Under the pieces are notes generated by a model. It did not search any database, was not told the DNA's origin, and was given only the letters and a program-made list of their open reading frames with translations. A program made the translations under genes and the position numbers. Below are positions 11,632-24,049 of a stretch of DNA of 64,000 nucleotides, in pieces (the first letter of the stretch is position 1; each line of letters opens with the position of its first letter). The stretch comes from Ignelater luminosus (lineage: Eukaryota; Arthropoda; Insecta; Coleoptera; Elateridae): positions 156,833 to 220,832 of the forward strand of contig VTPC01002362.1 in the NCBI GenBank assembly GCA_011009095.1. Direction: 5' to 3'.

Positions 11632-14600
11632 CTACAAAACGTTAAAATAATAATAAAACAAATAAAAAATAAAAAAATCTTATTTTAACAGTTAGGTAGT
11701 ACAATTCTTTTACTTTTGACATTCGATTACAGTTTTTACAAGCTACAAGACCAAGGGAAATATTTTTCTTTCCGCGCCTTCAAAATTCAATTAAGTATCA
11801 GTAAATGGAGAAAGCAGAACCGCAACAAGGATTTTTGCAATAGAAAATTAAAAGAAAAAACAATAACAGTTTCATTGATATTCAATAAAACGTGATATGA
11901 TTTCATAATTCCAAAATTAAATGCTTTGGCACACTTTTATAATTAGTTTGAACTTTCCTAAAAACATAAATACAATAGTTTCTTTTGCTCTAATTATTTT
12001 CAAGTGGTATTGTTGCAATAATTAACATCCTTCGCACCTAATGTTATTTACTAATTACTGAACAAGCCACCTACTAACGCAAACAAACAGTAAACATGAA
12101 GATGTGCTATACATTCCTACTTTCAACGCTGTTCATTAATACAACTTTTCCGTTGAGAAAAATGAATAATCGCTCCTTAGTTTCTAAAATACTAACCAGA
12201 CTATTTATAAATACATAGCTTGAAATGTTTTATAAATTAATAAAGCTGCATACATTATTATTATTATTATTATTATAAAGAAGAGTTGTATTCATCAAAA
12301 TATTAACGAGGATGAGTCACAGTGTAAACATAAACGCGTATGATAACAATTAATTAAATCAACAATTATCTTTTGAGCGTTCGTATAATAAGCTTAATAC
12401 GTTGAAAACAAAATAGAAACCCTACACGAAACAACTGCCAACAAAAATAAGAAAACAATAAAAGAGCAACGTACTTAATTATAAAAACAGTTAATAAATG
12501 CAGCATGCGTCGACAACGAGGTAACTTAGGCTATGTAGATTCTTTAACCTACAAATGCTTTGATGTTCTCTTTAATTAACGCTCTAAAAAATAGTAATAT
12601 GAAATCAAAAATCAAAATATTTACTCACTTCAAAGCAACAAAAAACACGCTTCATTATGTATTTTTCTCTTTTAGTTCGAATTTTACTACTATATTGTGC
12701 AGCTATTCACTATTTTAATTGGAATTTATTCCTTATCATAACAAAGCAAATAAAGATTAAACATATCTTAATGTGTAGGGTTAACAGTAAAGACAAATTC
12801 AATTAATAGTTGAAATAAAAATAATTAAGTAGCAGTCGGTTTTAGGATATACATATAACTCCACAACATATTAGACTAAAGTCTTATAGTAAGTGGAGAT
12901 AAAGTCAAACAATCAAGGTTATAACCTTACACCATAATGAGATTGCGCGAAATTTAAAACCCGAGATTCTAATCAATGCACTATTCTCTTGTAAACAAAT
13001 TTATTAAGAATCTGGAAGAATTTAAACAATAATTGCTGTTACAAAACGGAAATATTATACTTCCTTGCATTATTGGGAATATCAACTGTTTCATAATTGT
13101 GCAGGAATCATCCACAGGCCGGTTTTTTGTCAATTTCAAATTACATAAAAAAAATAAATCGATTATTTTACATAGATACAGACATACAAAAACTTGTTTT
13201 TTTTGGAAACAACTTTTACTACAAGATACTGTATACCATTTTACAAATTTATATTCCATTATTCGAAAAGATATACAGTGTGTCCACATTTTGATGCTCA
13301 CTATTGGGATCTCGGAAATTGTAAGAGATACGAAGTCGATTAAACTCGAAAAGATTTGGCTATTTTGAAGATCAGGTTACTTATGCTTTTGTTTTTTCAA
13401 AATAGTTCAAGGCTTACTAGATATTTGCTAAAAACAAAATTATCTTATTTTTTTTAAGTGAAATATCTCAGGAACAAGCAAAGATAGAAAAGAACAGCAA
13501 AGAGGGTGTTTTAGAGAATTTACTCCAAAACACAAAAAATTATTTTCGCAATTGTCTTTTGTTTTACTTCGGCGGTGAAACGTAAATCTAAATTTTTTCT
13601 AATGGAACGTCTACTTGATTTCCATATTACAGAACTGCACGCCTTAAATGCTTTTCAGTGATACGTGGTTTGACATAGCTATTCTTTTGTTATACCGAGT
13701 TATGAAGTGAAAATCATTTTTCATCATAGTGTGGCCATGACATCTAACACACAAAGTCGTGAAGTTTTATCAAAGAAATTCATTTGTTATGCAAAAATTG
13801 CTAAAACAAAATATATATGCTTTTATGGGGCATTAGCTGCTTATTTGAGGCTAGCTGTGAATGCTCAGTAAAGTATCTTAAAAGCGTCTTTTGTTTTGTT
13901 TTAGCAATTGTTACATAACAAATGTAATTTATCTGTCAAAAATCAATGATTTTCATATGTCTAAAGCCATGGCACACTAAGTTGGAAATGCTTTTTATTA
14001 AAAAAATAAGATAATTTCGTTTTTAGCAAATATCTAGTAAGCCGTGAACTTTTTTGAAAAAACAAAAGCATAAGTAAACTAATCTACAAAATAGCCGAAT
14101 CTTTTCTAATTTAACCGACTTCGTATCTCTTACAATTTCCGAAATCCCAATAGTGAGCATCGAAATGTGGACACACCGTAGAGTGGGACATGTAAACTTC
14201 TATTAAAAAGTACGTTACGCCACTTTAAAAAAGGTAATTTTCGAAGTCTACACTTATTTTAGCGATAAAAAATAATTTTTGCATTTTGTAGTGGGAGGCG
14301 ACGTTAGCGAGAAAACTCGAATTATTGTAACATACACCGCTCCCTGTCTTCAGGAATGTGCTGTTTACGAGATACAGGTTTGGAAAAAAGTATTATAAAA
14401 CCATCTTTTGATTATATTTATTCAAATCAATCATTGTAAATAAACAATTCAAATTGTGCTTTCTCATTTATTAAAGACTTATTTTAAGTAGATCTACAAA
14501 AGTTTACATGTTTACATTTTGGCTTTCATAGAAGATTGTTCGGAAAATCAAGCCCAAATTAAAATGAGATTTTAAAAAACAACATTTGAACAATACTGCC

Positions 14601-17600
14601 TTTCTTTGCACAAGTAAGTGTAGTTCGGCTTCAAAACGCCTTTTGTTTCCAAAAAAAGGCATTTTAAATGAAACTTCGACACTCTGTATCTCGAAATGTA
14701 ATGTAATTTATGTATCCAAAAGAGAAGCAAAAAAATTTTTTTCTATTGCCAACATCCTTTTATATCACAGCTATATTCGCCTATGTTAGATAATGGGATG
14801 GAGAATTAGTCTGAAACTAGATTTATTTCCTCTTTTTTTCTTTGTTTATTAATCGATTGAAGTACAATTCTATTTATACTTTCCTATATTGTTTGAGATG
14901 CACCTGCATTTCTCAGGCTGACTGGTTTCACTAATTATAATATCAACTGTTTAAATTTGAGACACCCTATATATTTCCACATATCTGAATTCATCAATTT
15001 TGACAGATTCACATCTAATTACATTAATAGTTTTTAAGATTTGATCTAAGATTTTATTGTTCGATATCACGAGCAAAATTGGAGCACTTTTCAGAATTCA
15101 TCAGTGAGTCTACCGTTAACTACTGCGGATCTACCAATTTCTTTCAAAAGTAACCGGTGAGTGCGATTTGATTGCTTAAAATCTAGCGGTCGGTGGAACT
15201 GTGGTAAGTTACCGGTAAGCTGACTTACTACTACCGAAACTTAGAATTTTTTAGAGAATTCGTAAGAATCTAATTTATTGAGGAGGGTGAATTATACATT
15301 ATTATAGTTATCGCTTGTGTGAATTTGCTCATATCTTTTCAATCTTCTATTAATAATTGAAATTATTAGCCTTTACATGACGTTTATAAATTTTTATAGG
15401 TTATGTTTTCAATTTGCATACATACACCAGTGCCGTTTCAAACTTTATCGGTGAACCTACCAATATATTTAACCGGTAGATTACAATTACATTCTGAAAA
15501 GTACCCATAGTTAGTTGATTATCCAGAAAGTGATGAAATTTTGTCATTTTGCATCAATGTTGGTATCACCAGTGGCAACAATTGGGGGTTACAAAATTAG
15601 TATATGTTACTTTAGACATCAAAACTCATAAACGCAATATACCAATTTGCATCTTTCCAACATTGTTTCCAGATAGGCTCAATTCTTTGAACCTATTGAC
15701 TAGGCTGACAGTGAAATCAATAAAACTGCTTTTTCGAGAAGTTGTTCAATTCCGCAAGTTTAGCTCATATAAAAAATTATGCTATTTGGTTCACTTTAGA
15801 CGTTTAAAAACCCACCACACTATTGAGATAAAAACTGAAATAACTAATAAGGATAACACAATGTTTTAAAATGAAGTGTGAAAGTTCTGAAAAGAGATTT
15901 CTCAACCAAGATCGATAATTCCTGTTCAAAATGGTTTGCTTCCCAAGGGATTTCGCTAGGTTAGGTAAAATCAGCATTTTTTTCTCAGCTCAAAGTTTCT
16001 AATGTAAATTACAAGGCTTTTTGTCCATAATTCGTGAAAGATAAGATATTTTGTTTTGTTGTCTGCGGCTAAGTCAAAAGTAATAGCTTTTCTAAACATA
16101 TCAATTCAAAATACGCATACCTTGCCGTTTCAGAAATGATCAAAATGTGCATTATGATGATTAGCCGCTAGAAGTCACGGACTAAAAATAGCCCAAATTC
16201 AATTATAAAAATCTTTTTCTCGATAACGAAAAGAGATAAGCGAGTCACGTTTGCGGATTTGTAGATAGAAGACAGTCTCATACAAGAGTTTTCCAGTAAA
16301 AACCAAAAAGGAACAACCCATTCTAGCTATTTTGGGAAAATGACGAAAAATACCAAACATTCACTAATAGCAATAAAATTCGAATATGCGTCAGGTAGAA
16401 GCTTCTAAGCGAGATTAATGTAGGTGTGTTTTTTCACACTCACCCGTACATTTAGGGAGAGAAGCGCCTCAGTAAAATTGGATTTCGACCACCTTTGCCT
16501 CATCGCAATTGGTCGTGGTTGAAGTTTTTTGCAAAAATATCTCTCTTTCATCGGATACTTTGAAGTATCAGCTTCAGAAACAGCTCTGTTGATTGTACCT
16601 CAAAAACAAGCAACTTGATTGTAAGATTTTAAAAAACCAAACCGTTTTAAAAGAATTGAAAGTAGCGTGGTCAAATGGTATCTAGTAATATCATTTGATA
16701 TCTTCAAGGTGAATCCGAAGAAAAAATTCAAAAATTTATCGTTCACAAATTATAGATTACGAACTTTGAGCCCAGAAAAAACGTTCATTTGACCTACCCT
16801 GCGGAATACATTATTTTGGTCAGTATTAGCGATTTTCGTTGAAAGATCACATTTCAGAATTTTGTTGTTGCACTGTGCTATTAACAAAAGAGCTATAATA
16901 AAATTTTTCATTGATATCAATGTCAATGATGGCACAATTAAGGTTCTCTACCTTTAATTTGTATTAAGCTCAGTATTAAGTTTGAGATTTGATTTTTGAC
17001 TTTATTATACAGGATAATTATCTCAGACGGAACATGCATACCTTTAGAAACATATGAGTCGTTTTATTCAAAAAGATTCATGTAAGTATGAATAATAATT
17101 AAGATAAAGATTAAATTTGACATTTGCATCTATATTTTAAAAAAGATTTTAAGATACTCAATTGGCTGCTCCGAGAAATTAACTCATCACTATTAAAAAG
17201 ATGATTTCCAACTAAGCTTGCAAAGAATTCTCACGCAGAAAGTCATAAAATAAGCTAGAAAGGAACATTTAATATTCAGAAAATAAGTCAGAGCAAGAGA
17301 TAGTAATCACATGGGAAAATTTTGCTACCGTAGATCCAATAAAGAAAATCACAAGGAATTTGACCTTTCTCAACTACTACTTTCTGACTGCAATCCGGTT
17401 TGGCCAAAATTTCCATTTCTATGTATCGGCCGTGGGTTCATTACAAATTAATTCAAGTTAAAGCGATTCATTTGGTACTAATTTTGTCCAGCGCCTATTC
17501 AGTAAACACAATTCAAAACAAAGCTCCATAAGACGAAATTCGGAATTCTAGAAAAATGGTAATATGCCTAAGATCAAGTGAGAGTCTAGCATCTAAATCA

Positions 17601-20600
17601 AGACAGATCTCAATACAAGCAGTGAAATCTATCAAAGAAGCAAAGGTAAATGTTTTTACAAACTGATAGAAAATGGTTCAATGGTAGAATGCAATCATTG
17701 TTTAATATTCTGGGTGTCAATGAGACTAGGGACATCCCAGCTTTACACATTGTTTTTTAAGATTAAAAAATGACACACCTGTATATTTTTGCATATTTGG
17801 AATCAGAATTAATTTGTGTTCTACGAGGGCGGTTCAGTAAGTACCCGTGTTTGACGACAGAAGGCGTTCCTGAGGGAAGTTGGTGTTATCATCGTGTGCT
17901 GCCATCTATCAAACGACGGTATAACAAATTGCAGACTGATTGATAGGTTAGTTTGGATTTGACAGCCATTTGAGTAAGACGTGTTTCGTGATTTTAGCTA
18001 AGATGGAAAAAGAGCAGTATCGTTCGGTAATTCGCTTTCTGTTTTTGGATGGGAAAAAATGCGAGGAGATAAAAGCAAAGTTGGATGCTGTTTATGGGGA
18101 CACTTCGCCATCTATGACCACAGTTAGATATTGGTTCAACGAATTTAAACGTGGGCGAACATCCGTTTTTGGTGAGGAGCGACCAGGACGCCCGGCAGAC
18201 GTGGTTACCGAGGAAATCATTCAAAAAGTCCACGACATGATTCTCGCTGATCGACGAACGAAAGTGCGTGAAGTAGCAAGGGCCGTAGGTGTCGACCGGA
18301 ACGGCAATTAATATTTTACATGATAAGTTGGCGATGAAAAAATTGTCGGCGCGATGGGTGCCGCGATTGCTAACGGTGGACAACAAGCGGATGCGGCTGT
18401 TGACTTCGAAGCAGTGTTTGGAGCAATTTAAGCGAAATCCGAAGGAGTTTTTGCGTCGAGTTGTCACCGTTGATAAAACCTGGATTCATCATTACACACC
18501 AGAAACTAAGCAACAATCAAAACAATGGATTTCTCCCGGTGAATCTGCTCCAAAGAAGGCGAAGATGGTTCCATCGGCCGGAAAGGTCATGGCGACGATT
18601 TTTTGGGATGCGAACGGCGTCATCCTCATGGATTTTTTAGAAAAAGGAAGAACGATCACTGGACAATACTACAGTGAGTTATTAGACAGCTTCGACAAAA
18701 AATTGAAGGAGACACGGCCGCATTTGGCGAAAAAGAAGGTGCTGTTTCACCACGATAACGCACCAGCACATTCATCCGGAGTTGTCGCCGCCAAACTGCA
18801 TGAATTGCGTTATGAATTGCTGCCGCACCCCCCGTATTCACCCGATCTGGCTCCCTGCGACTTTTTCTTGTTTCCTAACATGAAGAAATGGCTCGCGGGA
18901 AAAAAATTTAGCTCAAACGAGGAAGTCATCGCCGAGATAGAGGCGTATTTTGGAGAGTTCGGCAAATCCTATTTTTTGGAGGGGTTAAAAAATGGCAGGA
19001 ACGTTGGGAGAAGTGTATTATTTCTAAAAGGAGACTATGTTGAAAAATAAAAAAAAAATTTTTGAAAAAAATTGTGTCTTCATTTCTAACACGGGTACTT
19101 ATTGAACCGCCCTCGTATATTGCTTGCAATCATTTATTAGTAAGCTTTTTATATATACAGAATTCTACAAAAGTGGTACCGCTGAGCCCAAAATTTATTA
19201 CTGATTTCAAATACGCAAAAAGACAGGATTTTCATTTTTGGTTGAACTAGAAGCAAAAGAAAATAAATAACATAAATTACAGATGGCAAGTTTCATTTTT
19301 TAATTCTATGTATTAGTATTAAGGTATCGGTACCTCTCAACTACAACTAGCTACTTTACAAAAACGATAGTTCTGCTTCAAGTCAGTGTACAAATAGGGC
19401 TAAGAGAAGAAACCTGAGCGCTAAGTTTTCTGAAACGCCCTGTATACTACTAGAGTTCGCAATAATTTAACGCTTGTCATTTCAATCAGTTTAATCTCTC
19501 GATCCAATAGTATTGTAAGGTAGTTAGTGTATTTAACTATAATTACCTAATTGTAGTGACACATTTTGTTTCGTTTCTGAACAAAAACTGGAATTTTAAT
19601 TGGTAGTTCAACAATTCTTCTACTTAAATGAATACGACGATTTCATTTGAAAGATACTATGTGGTTTGTATTGAATTTGGATTTCTCTAATCCTCCCCTC
19701 TATTTTTCTAAGATGATCAATCACCAGCTTTCTAATATTTTGGTAGTTCATTAACATAGTTTATAGTTACGTATTGACTAGAAGTTGCAAGCTTCAAGCT
19801 TCCTAATGTTTACAAAAAGTAATATGGTTTAGACTGTCAAAAGGTGTCGTTACATACAAAGCAATACATTGTCGTTAAGATTTGTCATGCATGGTTTGGG
19901 AAATTACACAACAATTAAACAACTAAAGGTCTTACAGTACGATATAAGAAACTACTTAGTAAGAAATAAATGTAGAAAAAAGACAGGTGTTGAAATAAAC
20001 ATTCTGCATAAGAACTTACCTTCACGGTAACTGAATCTTTGGAACCTTTGATGAGATCTATAATTTCTTCTCTCGTTTTCTCTTCAACTCTAATACCATT
20101 AACCTCTAATAATTTATCGCCAGGTAGAAGTCCAGTTTCATTATTGTGTTGCACTATAGTACCGGGTTCCGCGAAAACAACCGCTCTCATTGTCACACCA
20201 CTACTGCTGTTATCACTACGTTCCACAACCATTGCACGTCTTAACGAAAATCCGAAATCATTTCTTGGCGCTTTTTGTCGCTGAATAGTTAAGGTACGCG
20301 GTTTTGGTAAAACTAACGGTACTACCGGAGGTAGTGGAAGATTAAATTCATCAAAACTTGCAGTTCTAGACCATCGATGAAAACCCTGAGACTCTCCTAC
20401 TGGACTTAAAGAGAAGGGTGGCGTGGCAAATGACGAATTCGTTGTATCCGTTAATGAATCAGCACTTGGTGAAGTGGAGGTTATAACTAACAAATTATTC
20501 CCCAAATTAGTCGGTAACAAATTTTTTTCTTTGGTTACTCCATTTTGTGAAGGTACATTTTGATATCCTATAACTTCATTCTGCAGCGTGTTTCTAACCA

Positions 20601-22546
20601 AACTACTATGATCAGTTCCGTTTTGTTGTCCATTATCATGGATAATACTAACTCTAGGTCCTTTTAATATTCCTCTCTTTGGAGGCTTTGGTGGTACAGG
20701 CGGCACCACTTTTTGAGTGTGAGGATTGGTTAATGAATTTAAACTTGCTTCCGAACTATCTGACTGGGTGTAACCATCTTGTAAATGATTTAAAGCGAAT
20801 GGAGATCCTGATATCGTTGAATTTGGGGAATCGACACGATCCACGCTTGCCAAAAAATCTGCTGTGTAGTCTGCGGTGATTCCTAATGGTAGTTTGTCCT
20901 TTTCTTTGCGTCGGCCTCGAATCTTTAACGATCTTCTTACCTATAAAAAAATTAATTTTAGAATTTTTCTAAACTTTATAATTTTGCTAAGCTTACAAAA
21001 ATTACAGTAATATCCAAGGACCTTAAAAGTAAGAATATCTGAATTCTTACCACTTATATTTTATCAAATTTGAAATATAATTAATGAGACAGATCTTATA
21101 AAAAGTTAGTATTTCTCACGAAACTAAAGGAATATACAAGGTGTTTCGACGATCTGTGAAAGAAAGATAGTATTGTTACTTATTAAAACATCCAACGATA
21201 TTACTAAGGAAAGTCACGCAGGACAATTAGCTTTGCGTTTAATATCATATTCGACCATACAGGGTGATATACCGATCTTTTGTTTTTTAAATGGGACATC
21301 CTATAATATTTCGACACTTTCTTACGATTGATTTATTGCTGATTGCGACAATATAGCATTCTATTCAAGTGTTTGTTTCAAAGTCTTTCCACACTTCTCG
21401 TATAATAAAGCTATTCAGTTGAACCTTTAATAACGGTTTTTGAAGGACAGTTAACTTTTGTAAAAACGCAATACTAAGAACTTGTTTTAGTGATACAATA
21501 AGCTAAGGCAAGAAGTACTAGAAAACTTTACAACAAACAATTGAATAATGTCAAAATTTCTCACCAATAAACAAATAGTAAGAAAATATCAAAATATGGA
21601 ACACTCTGTATAGTTGAAGATGATCTTAAACTCTATTGCTCTGTAAAACTTTTCTCGATAACATTCTTGGATATTTCTATAAATAATGACGTTGTCTTCC
21701 GTCCACACATTGTTAGAACACCCTGTATATTCTTTTAGAATTTTGGATAGATTTCTTTTCTGCAGGTCAAACTGTAAATTTACGCGACGAAATTTTGATA
21801 CTGTTTTGGCATTTATTAAACTTTTCTTCAATTATCTGTAAAATAATCCAAAAAAGTAAGAGTTTGCAGAAAAACTTACATTTACCTTGTTTTACAAAGA
21901 AATTAGATATACTACAAGTGAAAAGAGACGATAAATCTATTTGCTGCGAGAATTTATTGAATTACCGAATCCAATTAATCAACTTCAATTTATTACGCCT
22001 ACAAAATTGTGCCAATTAAAGCAAGTGCAATTAAATTATATACAATCGCACTGATCAGAATCAAAATTACATGCTGCTAGTATGTATGAGTCATTATATG
22101 AATATCATTAAATCATTTGGTAAAAAAACTGGAAAACTCCCTACTTTATCTCTTTTTTTTTTGTAAAAATTCCAAATAACGAGTTTAACATTAAGGATTC
22201 CAAATGAAAGTTTTCTAAAAACAGAAATGATACATTCAATACATTAATTGATTAGGGATAAAGTTCAAGGTGTGGGTTTCATACTGTATAAAATAATCAT
22301 CGCCTTCTAGATACACCAGAGATGGTCTTGTATTGCGTTACCATCCGCGAATTTTCTATTCATGCAAATGTCAGAATACCTACATTGCATTATTACCTCA
22401 TCTAGACGAAGGAGTTCCTCTGCAGACATACTAGTACGGTCACGTTTTTGTTTTTCTTTCCTTTCTTTTTTATCCTTTTTCCTTCTCTCTCTGTCTTCTT
22501 TATCTAATGCTACTCCCGTTCCGGCTTTCTTTATGAAATTGAACAT
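11494..22546 (-). CDS. Mhcl: Unconventional myosin-18 (MYO18A/Mhcl type), N-terminal part, three coding exons
   Basis: Three minus-strand exons (22546-22397, 20940-20020, 11631-11494) join in phase 0 to give 403 residues. Residues 1-50 are a charged MFNFIKKAG... start ending SAEELLRLDE, as in the lysine/glutamate-rich N-terminus of MYO18A. Residues 51-357 carry RRSLKIRGRRKEKDKLPLG, a Pro-rich PPVPPKPPK stretch (about 129-138) and a PDZ domain from about 265 with carboxylate-binding loop GFSL (about 281-284). Residues 358-403 contain VQPVAELSELSRR, the conserved segment after the PDZ domain in this family. Myosin-18 binds actin with very weak ATPase activity, acts as a scaffold in actomyosin assemblies and forms coiled-coil dimers. 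The motor, IQ and coiled-coil regions are not in these exons. Introns are large and full of transposons. Confidence 0.88.
12256..12278. repeat. TTA trinucleotide microsatellite
   Basis: About seven consecutive ATT/TTA units within an AT-rich intron of the myosin-18 gene. Confidence 0.9.
12629..12655 (-). other. Candidate alternative first coding exon of myosin-18 (PDZ-less isoform)
   Basis: On the minus strand an ATG at 12655 opens nine codons (MKRVFCCFE) that stop exactly at a GTGAGT donor in phase 0. That is the phase needed to splice to the exon at 11631. Mammalian MYO18A is known to have a beta isoform, from an internal promoter, that lacks the KE-rich and PDZ regions, so a similar start here is reasonable. 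Nine codons cannot show homology, and a chance ATG plus donor in AT-rich intron is quite possible. Confidence 0.3.
13274..14180. mobile_element. Foldback element A with long terminal inverted arms
   Basis: The left end TACAGTGTGTCCACATTTTG and right end, read inverted, TACGGTGTGTCCACATTTCG begin arms of roughly 190 bp that match closely. Shared landmarks include CTCACTATTGGGAT, AAGAGATACGAAGTCG and GCTTACTAGATATTTGCTAAAAAC. An inner pair of inverted segments (around 13730-13820 and 13890-13980) extends the palindrome. No coding capacity is seen. One arm is repeated, inverted, at 39300-39616 and a diverged copy is at 37192-37714, so this is a dispersed non-autonomous family. Confidence 0.8.
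14181..17823. other. Myosin-18 intron without recognised genes
   Basis: Short unrelated ORFs only. Around 15081-15508 a weak inverted pair (TGGAGCACTTTTCAGAATT and, inverted, GGGTACTTTTCAGAATGT), together with several ACCGGT-containing segments, suggests an old MITE. Confidence 0.4.
17824..19115 (+). mobile_element. mariner transposon, nearly full length (1292 bp)
   Basis: Terminal inverted repeats of 28 bp (CGAGGGCGGTTCAGTAAGTA... at the left; the same with one G/A difference, inverted, at the right) are flanked by TA on both sides, the mariner target duplication. Size fits the roughly 1.3-kb mariner norm. A single transposase gene fills the interior. It lies in the intron between the PDZ exon and the 46-codon exon of myosin-18, on the opposite strand. 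Confidence 0.96.
18003..19050 (+). pseudogene. mariner transposase, frameshifted
   Basis: From ATG 18003 the first frame encodes the helix-turn-helix half (MEKEQYRSVIRFLFLDGKK... FGEERPGRPADVVTEE) and stops at 18311. The second frame, open from about 18289, carries STGTAINILHDKL through the catalytic half to TAA 19050. The break looks like loss of two bases at GTGTCGACC. All three DD34D aspartates are present: TVDKTW, HHDNAPAH and, 34 residues after the second, the D of PCDFF. Near the C-terminus (18985-19030) a lost A in an A-run and a gained base scramble about a dozen residues before KGDYVEK. The encoded enzyme is therefore not functional as read, but decay is slight. About 349 codons, normal for mariner. 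Confidence 0.92.
20020..20940 (-). CDS. Mhcl: Myosin-18 exon with Pro-rich region and PDZ domain
   Basis: A 307-codon exon, acceptor TTTTTTATAG before 20940 and donor GTAAGTTC from 20019, both phase 0. It starts VRRSLKIRGRRKEKDKLPLG, then a Ser/Thr-rich low-complexity stretch, PPVPPKPPKRGILKGPRVS, and another disordered part ending NLPLPPVVPLVLPKPRTL. The PDZ domain occupies roughly the last 93 codons, with GFSL as carboxylate-binding loop, the GLLPGDKLLEVNGIRVEE core and TREEIIDLIKGSKDSVTVK at the end. The PDZ domain would bind partners' C-termini or internal ligands at the membrane cytoskeleton. An open reading frame continuing past 20019 is intron read-through. Confidence 0.9.
20941..22396. 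other. Myosin-18 intron between N-terminal and PDZ exons
   Basis: AT-rich intron of about 1.46 kb. Several ends of the type ACAGGGTG / CACCCTGT (near 21140, 21260, 21600 and 21725) suggest small decayed inverted-repeat elements, but boundaries are not clear. Confidence 0.5.
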
Positions 22547-22551
22547 TTTGT
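22397..22551 (-). CDS. Mhcl: Myosin-18 first coding exon (KE-rich N-terminus)
   Basis: Acceptor TTTGTTTCAG precedes ACAAA and ATG 22546-22544. The 50 codons read MFNFIKKAG, a run of K/E/R/D residues, then MSAEELLRLDE, ending at donor GTAATA in phase 0. Vertebrate MYO18A begins very similarly (MFNLMKK with a KE-rich run and a MSAAEL segment). The start codon is supported because it lies 5 bp after a good splice acceptor and matches the family start. Confidence 0.9.
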
Positions 22552-24049
22552 CTGAAACAAAATTAAAATTTGATTAATGAATCTTAAAAGTAATTTGTTT
22601 TGCATTTCTGTCTGCTTATGATGTTTTTCTTTAATTAAAGACAACACAAAACATCTGGATGTTTCAAATTTAACCCGCTACGTCATTTAATTCTGCAGCG
22701 AATATTAATAAAAATATTAAACCTATAAATTACACCACGGTTTCTTTGTAACCTTATTAAATTTCCAATTTGACATTGGTGTTAAAAATATACACCTGGT
22801 AAGTTACATGTAATTAAATACCACCGGTGTTAAACAAGTCGTATTTAGATTTATTCTTTTACAAATGAAGAATTAATTTACATAGAGCATGGAATAGTTA
22901 TCCCATTAACAATGACTTGATTAGCATTTTGAAAAGAACCGAGCCTTCCATTTAATCCTTTTTCTTTCACTCTATAAATGTATACGGGAATACGTTTTCA
23001 AAACAGAAACAGTTTCTGAATGATAATTTAATTAGAGGTTTTATGTCTCTTTTTATAAGTTACAGAACTTTCAGAATTAGGTAACTTTTTAACTTTTGGC
23101 CATACTTTTCATGGCAGACTTTGAATCAATAAAGAATTTTCTGGAACAAAAGAAGAGTGCCCTTCAAGTTACATTGTTTTAACCAAATAAATTCTTTATA
23201 AGATCGAAGATAACCGAGATATTTTGACCCGTCTGTATTATTTATTGTCTTACCTTTTTTTCGGCTAGACGTCCCAAGTTTCGAATTTTATTACGATTGG
23301 AAACTTAAACTTCAATTCTACAGTGAGTAATTATTAAGATTCGGATGCTTATCAATAAATTATTTCGGCTTCAGGGAAGAATCTATTTTTATGATACACT
23401 GTTTGTAATAAAAATCATGGCACTTTCTGTTTTCTATAATAAGAAACAAACTACACATCACCTTTCAAACTATCTTTTAGACATACAATTTAACCTTAAG
23501 ATTTCATCAGTATCTAAAGGGTATACTGTAGGGGTATGTACTAGATGTCTGTATCTGAGATTTTGGTATCAAACTAAATGTGTCACCCAACTACCTTTCC
23601 TTGCTTCTGATAATCTACTCAGGAGCATTACTATAGCACCACATGCAATTAATAAAAGATCTCGACTTAATGACACAATTACACATGTTTCAAAAAGTAC
23701 ATTAACTAAAACAACCGATAGTCTATTGAAATGTGGAGATAATAAGAAATACAAATTTAATTTTTACTTGGAGCATAACTTTAGCAGCTTTAAAAAGAAA
23801 TATACTAATTATTACATAGTGTGCCTTCAAAAATAAAAACAAAATGTTTGTTGACGTTGAAAAATGCGAGATTTGGGCTCTCATGAGTAGAATTATGGAA
23901 TTCGCGAAATTCCTTAGAGAACAACTCTGTCCCACAAAGTTGTCCTAAATCTTCTGAATAATTCAGATAATTATGCGAAAAAAAAACGGGGTGGCAAAAA
24001 ATTTCTCTTAGCTCTCAATGGCGATGGCGGTTGGTTAGTTTAGCAAGCA
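22552..24049. other. Myosin-18 first intron, 3' part
   Basis: No gene recognised. A plus-strand ORF at 23345-23836 (163 codons) is open but has no recognisable motif, and its composition is that of AT-rich non-coding DNA. Confidence 0.4.

Larger units (their letters stand above)
11632..13273. other. Myosin-18 intron, 3' part
   Basis: AT-rich intron with a short TTA/TAT microsatellite at about 12256-12278 and a candidate alternative first exon at 12629-12655, described separately. Overlapping ORFs at 12981-13368 on both strands have no recognised similarity and run into the left arm of a foldback element. Confidence 0.5.

Noticed and set aside
15549..15869. Plus-strand ORF of 106 codons
   Set aside because: No recognisable motif and no splice evidence; lies in the myosin-18 intron on the opposite strand.
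17994..18467. Minus-strand ORF of 157 codons
   Set aside because: Shadow of the mariner transposase; no own similarity.
23345..23836. Plus-strand ORF of 163 codons
   Set aside because: No domain, no signal peptide, no splice context; composition matches AT-rich intron, so it is treated as chance.
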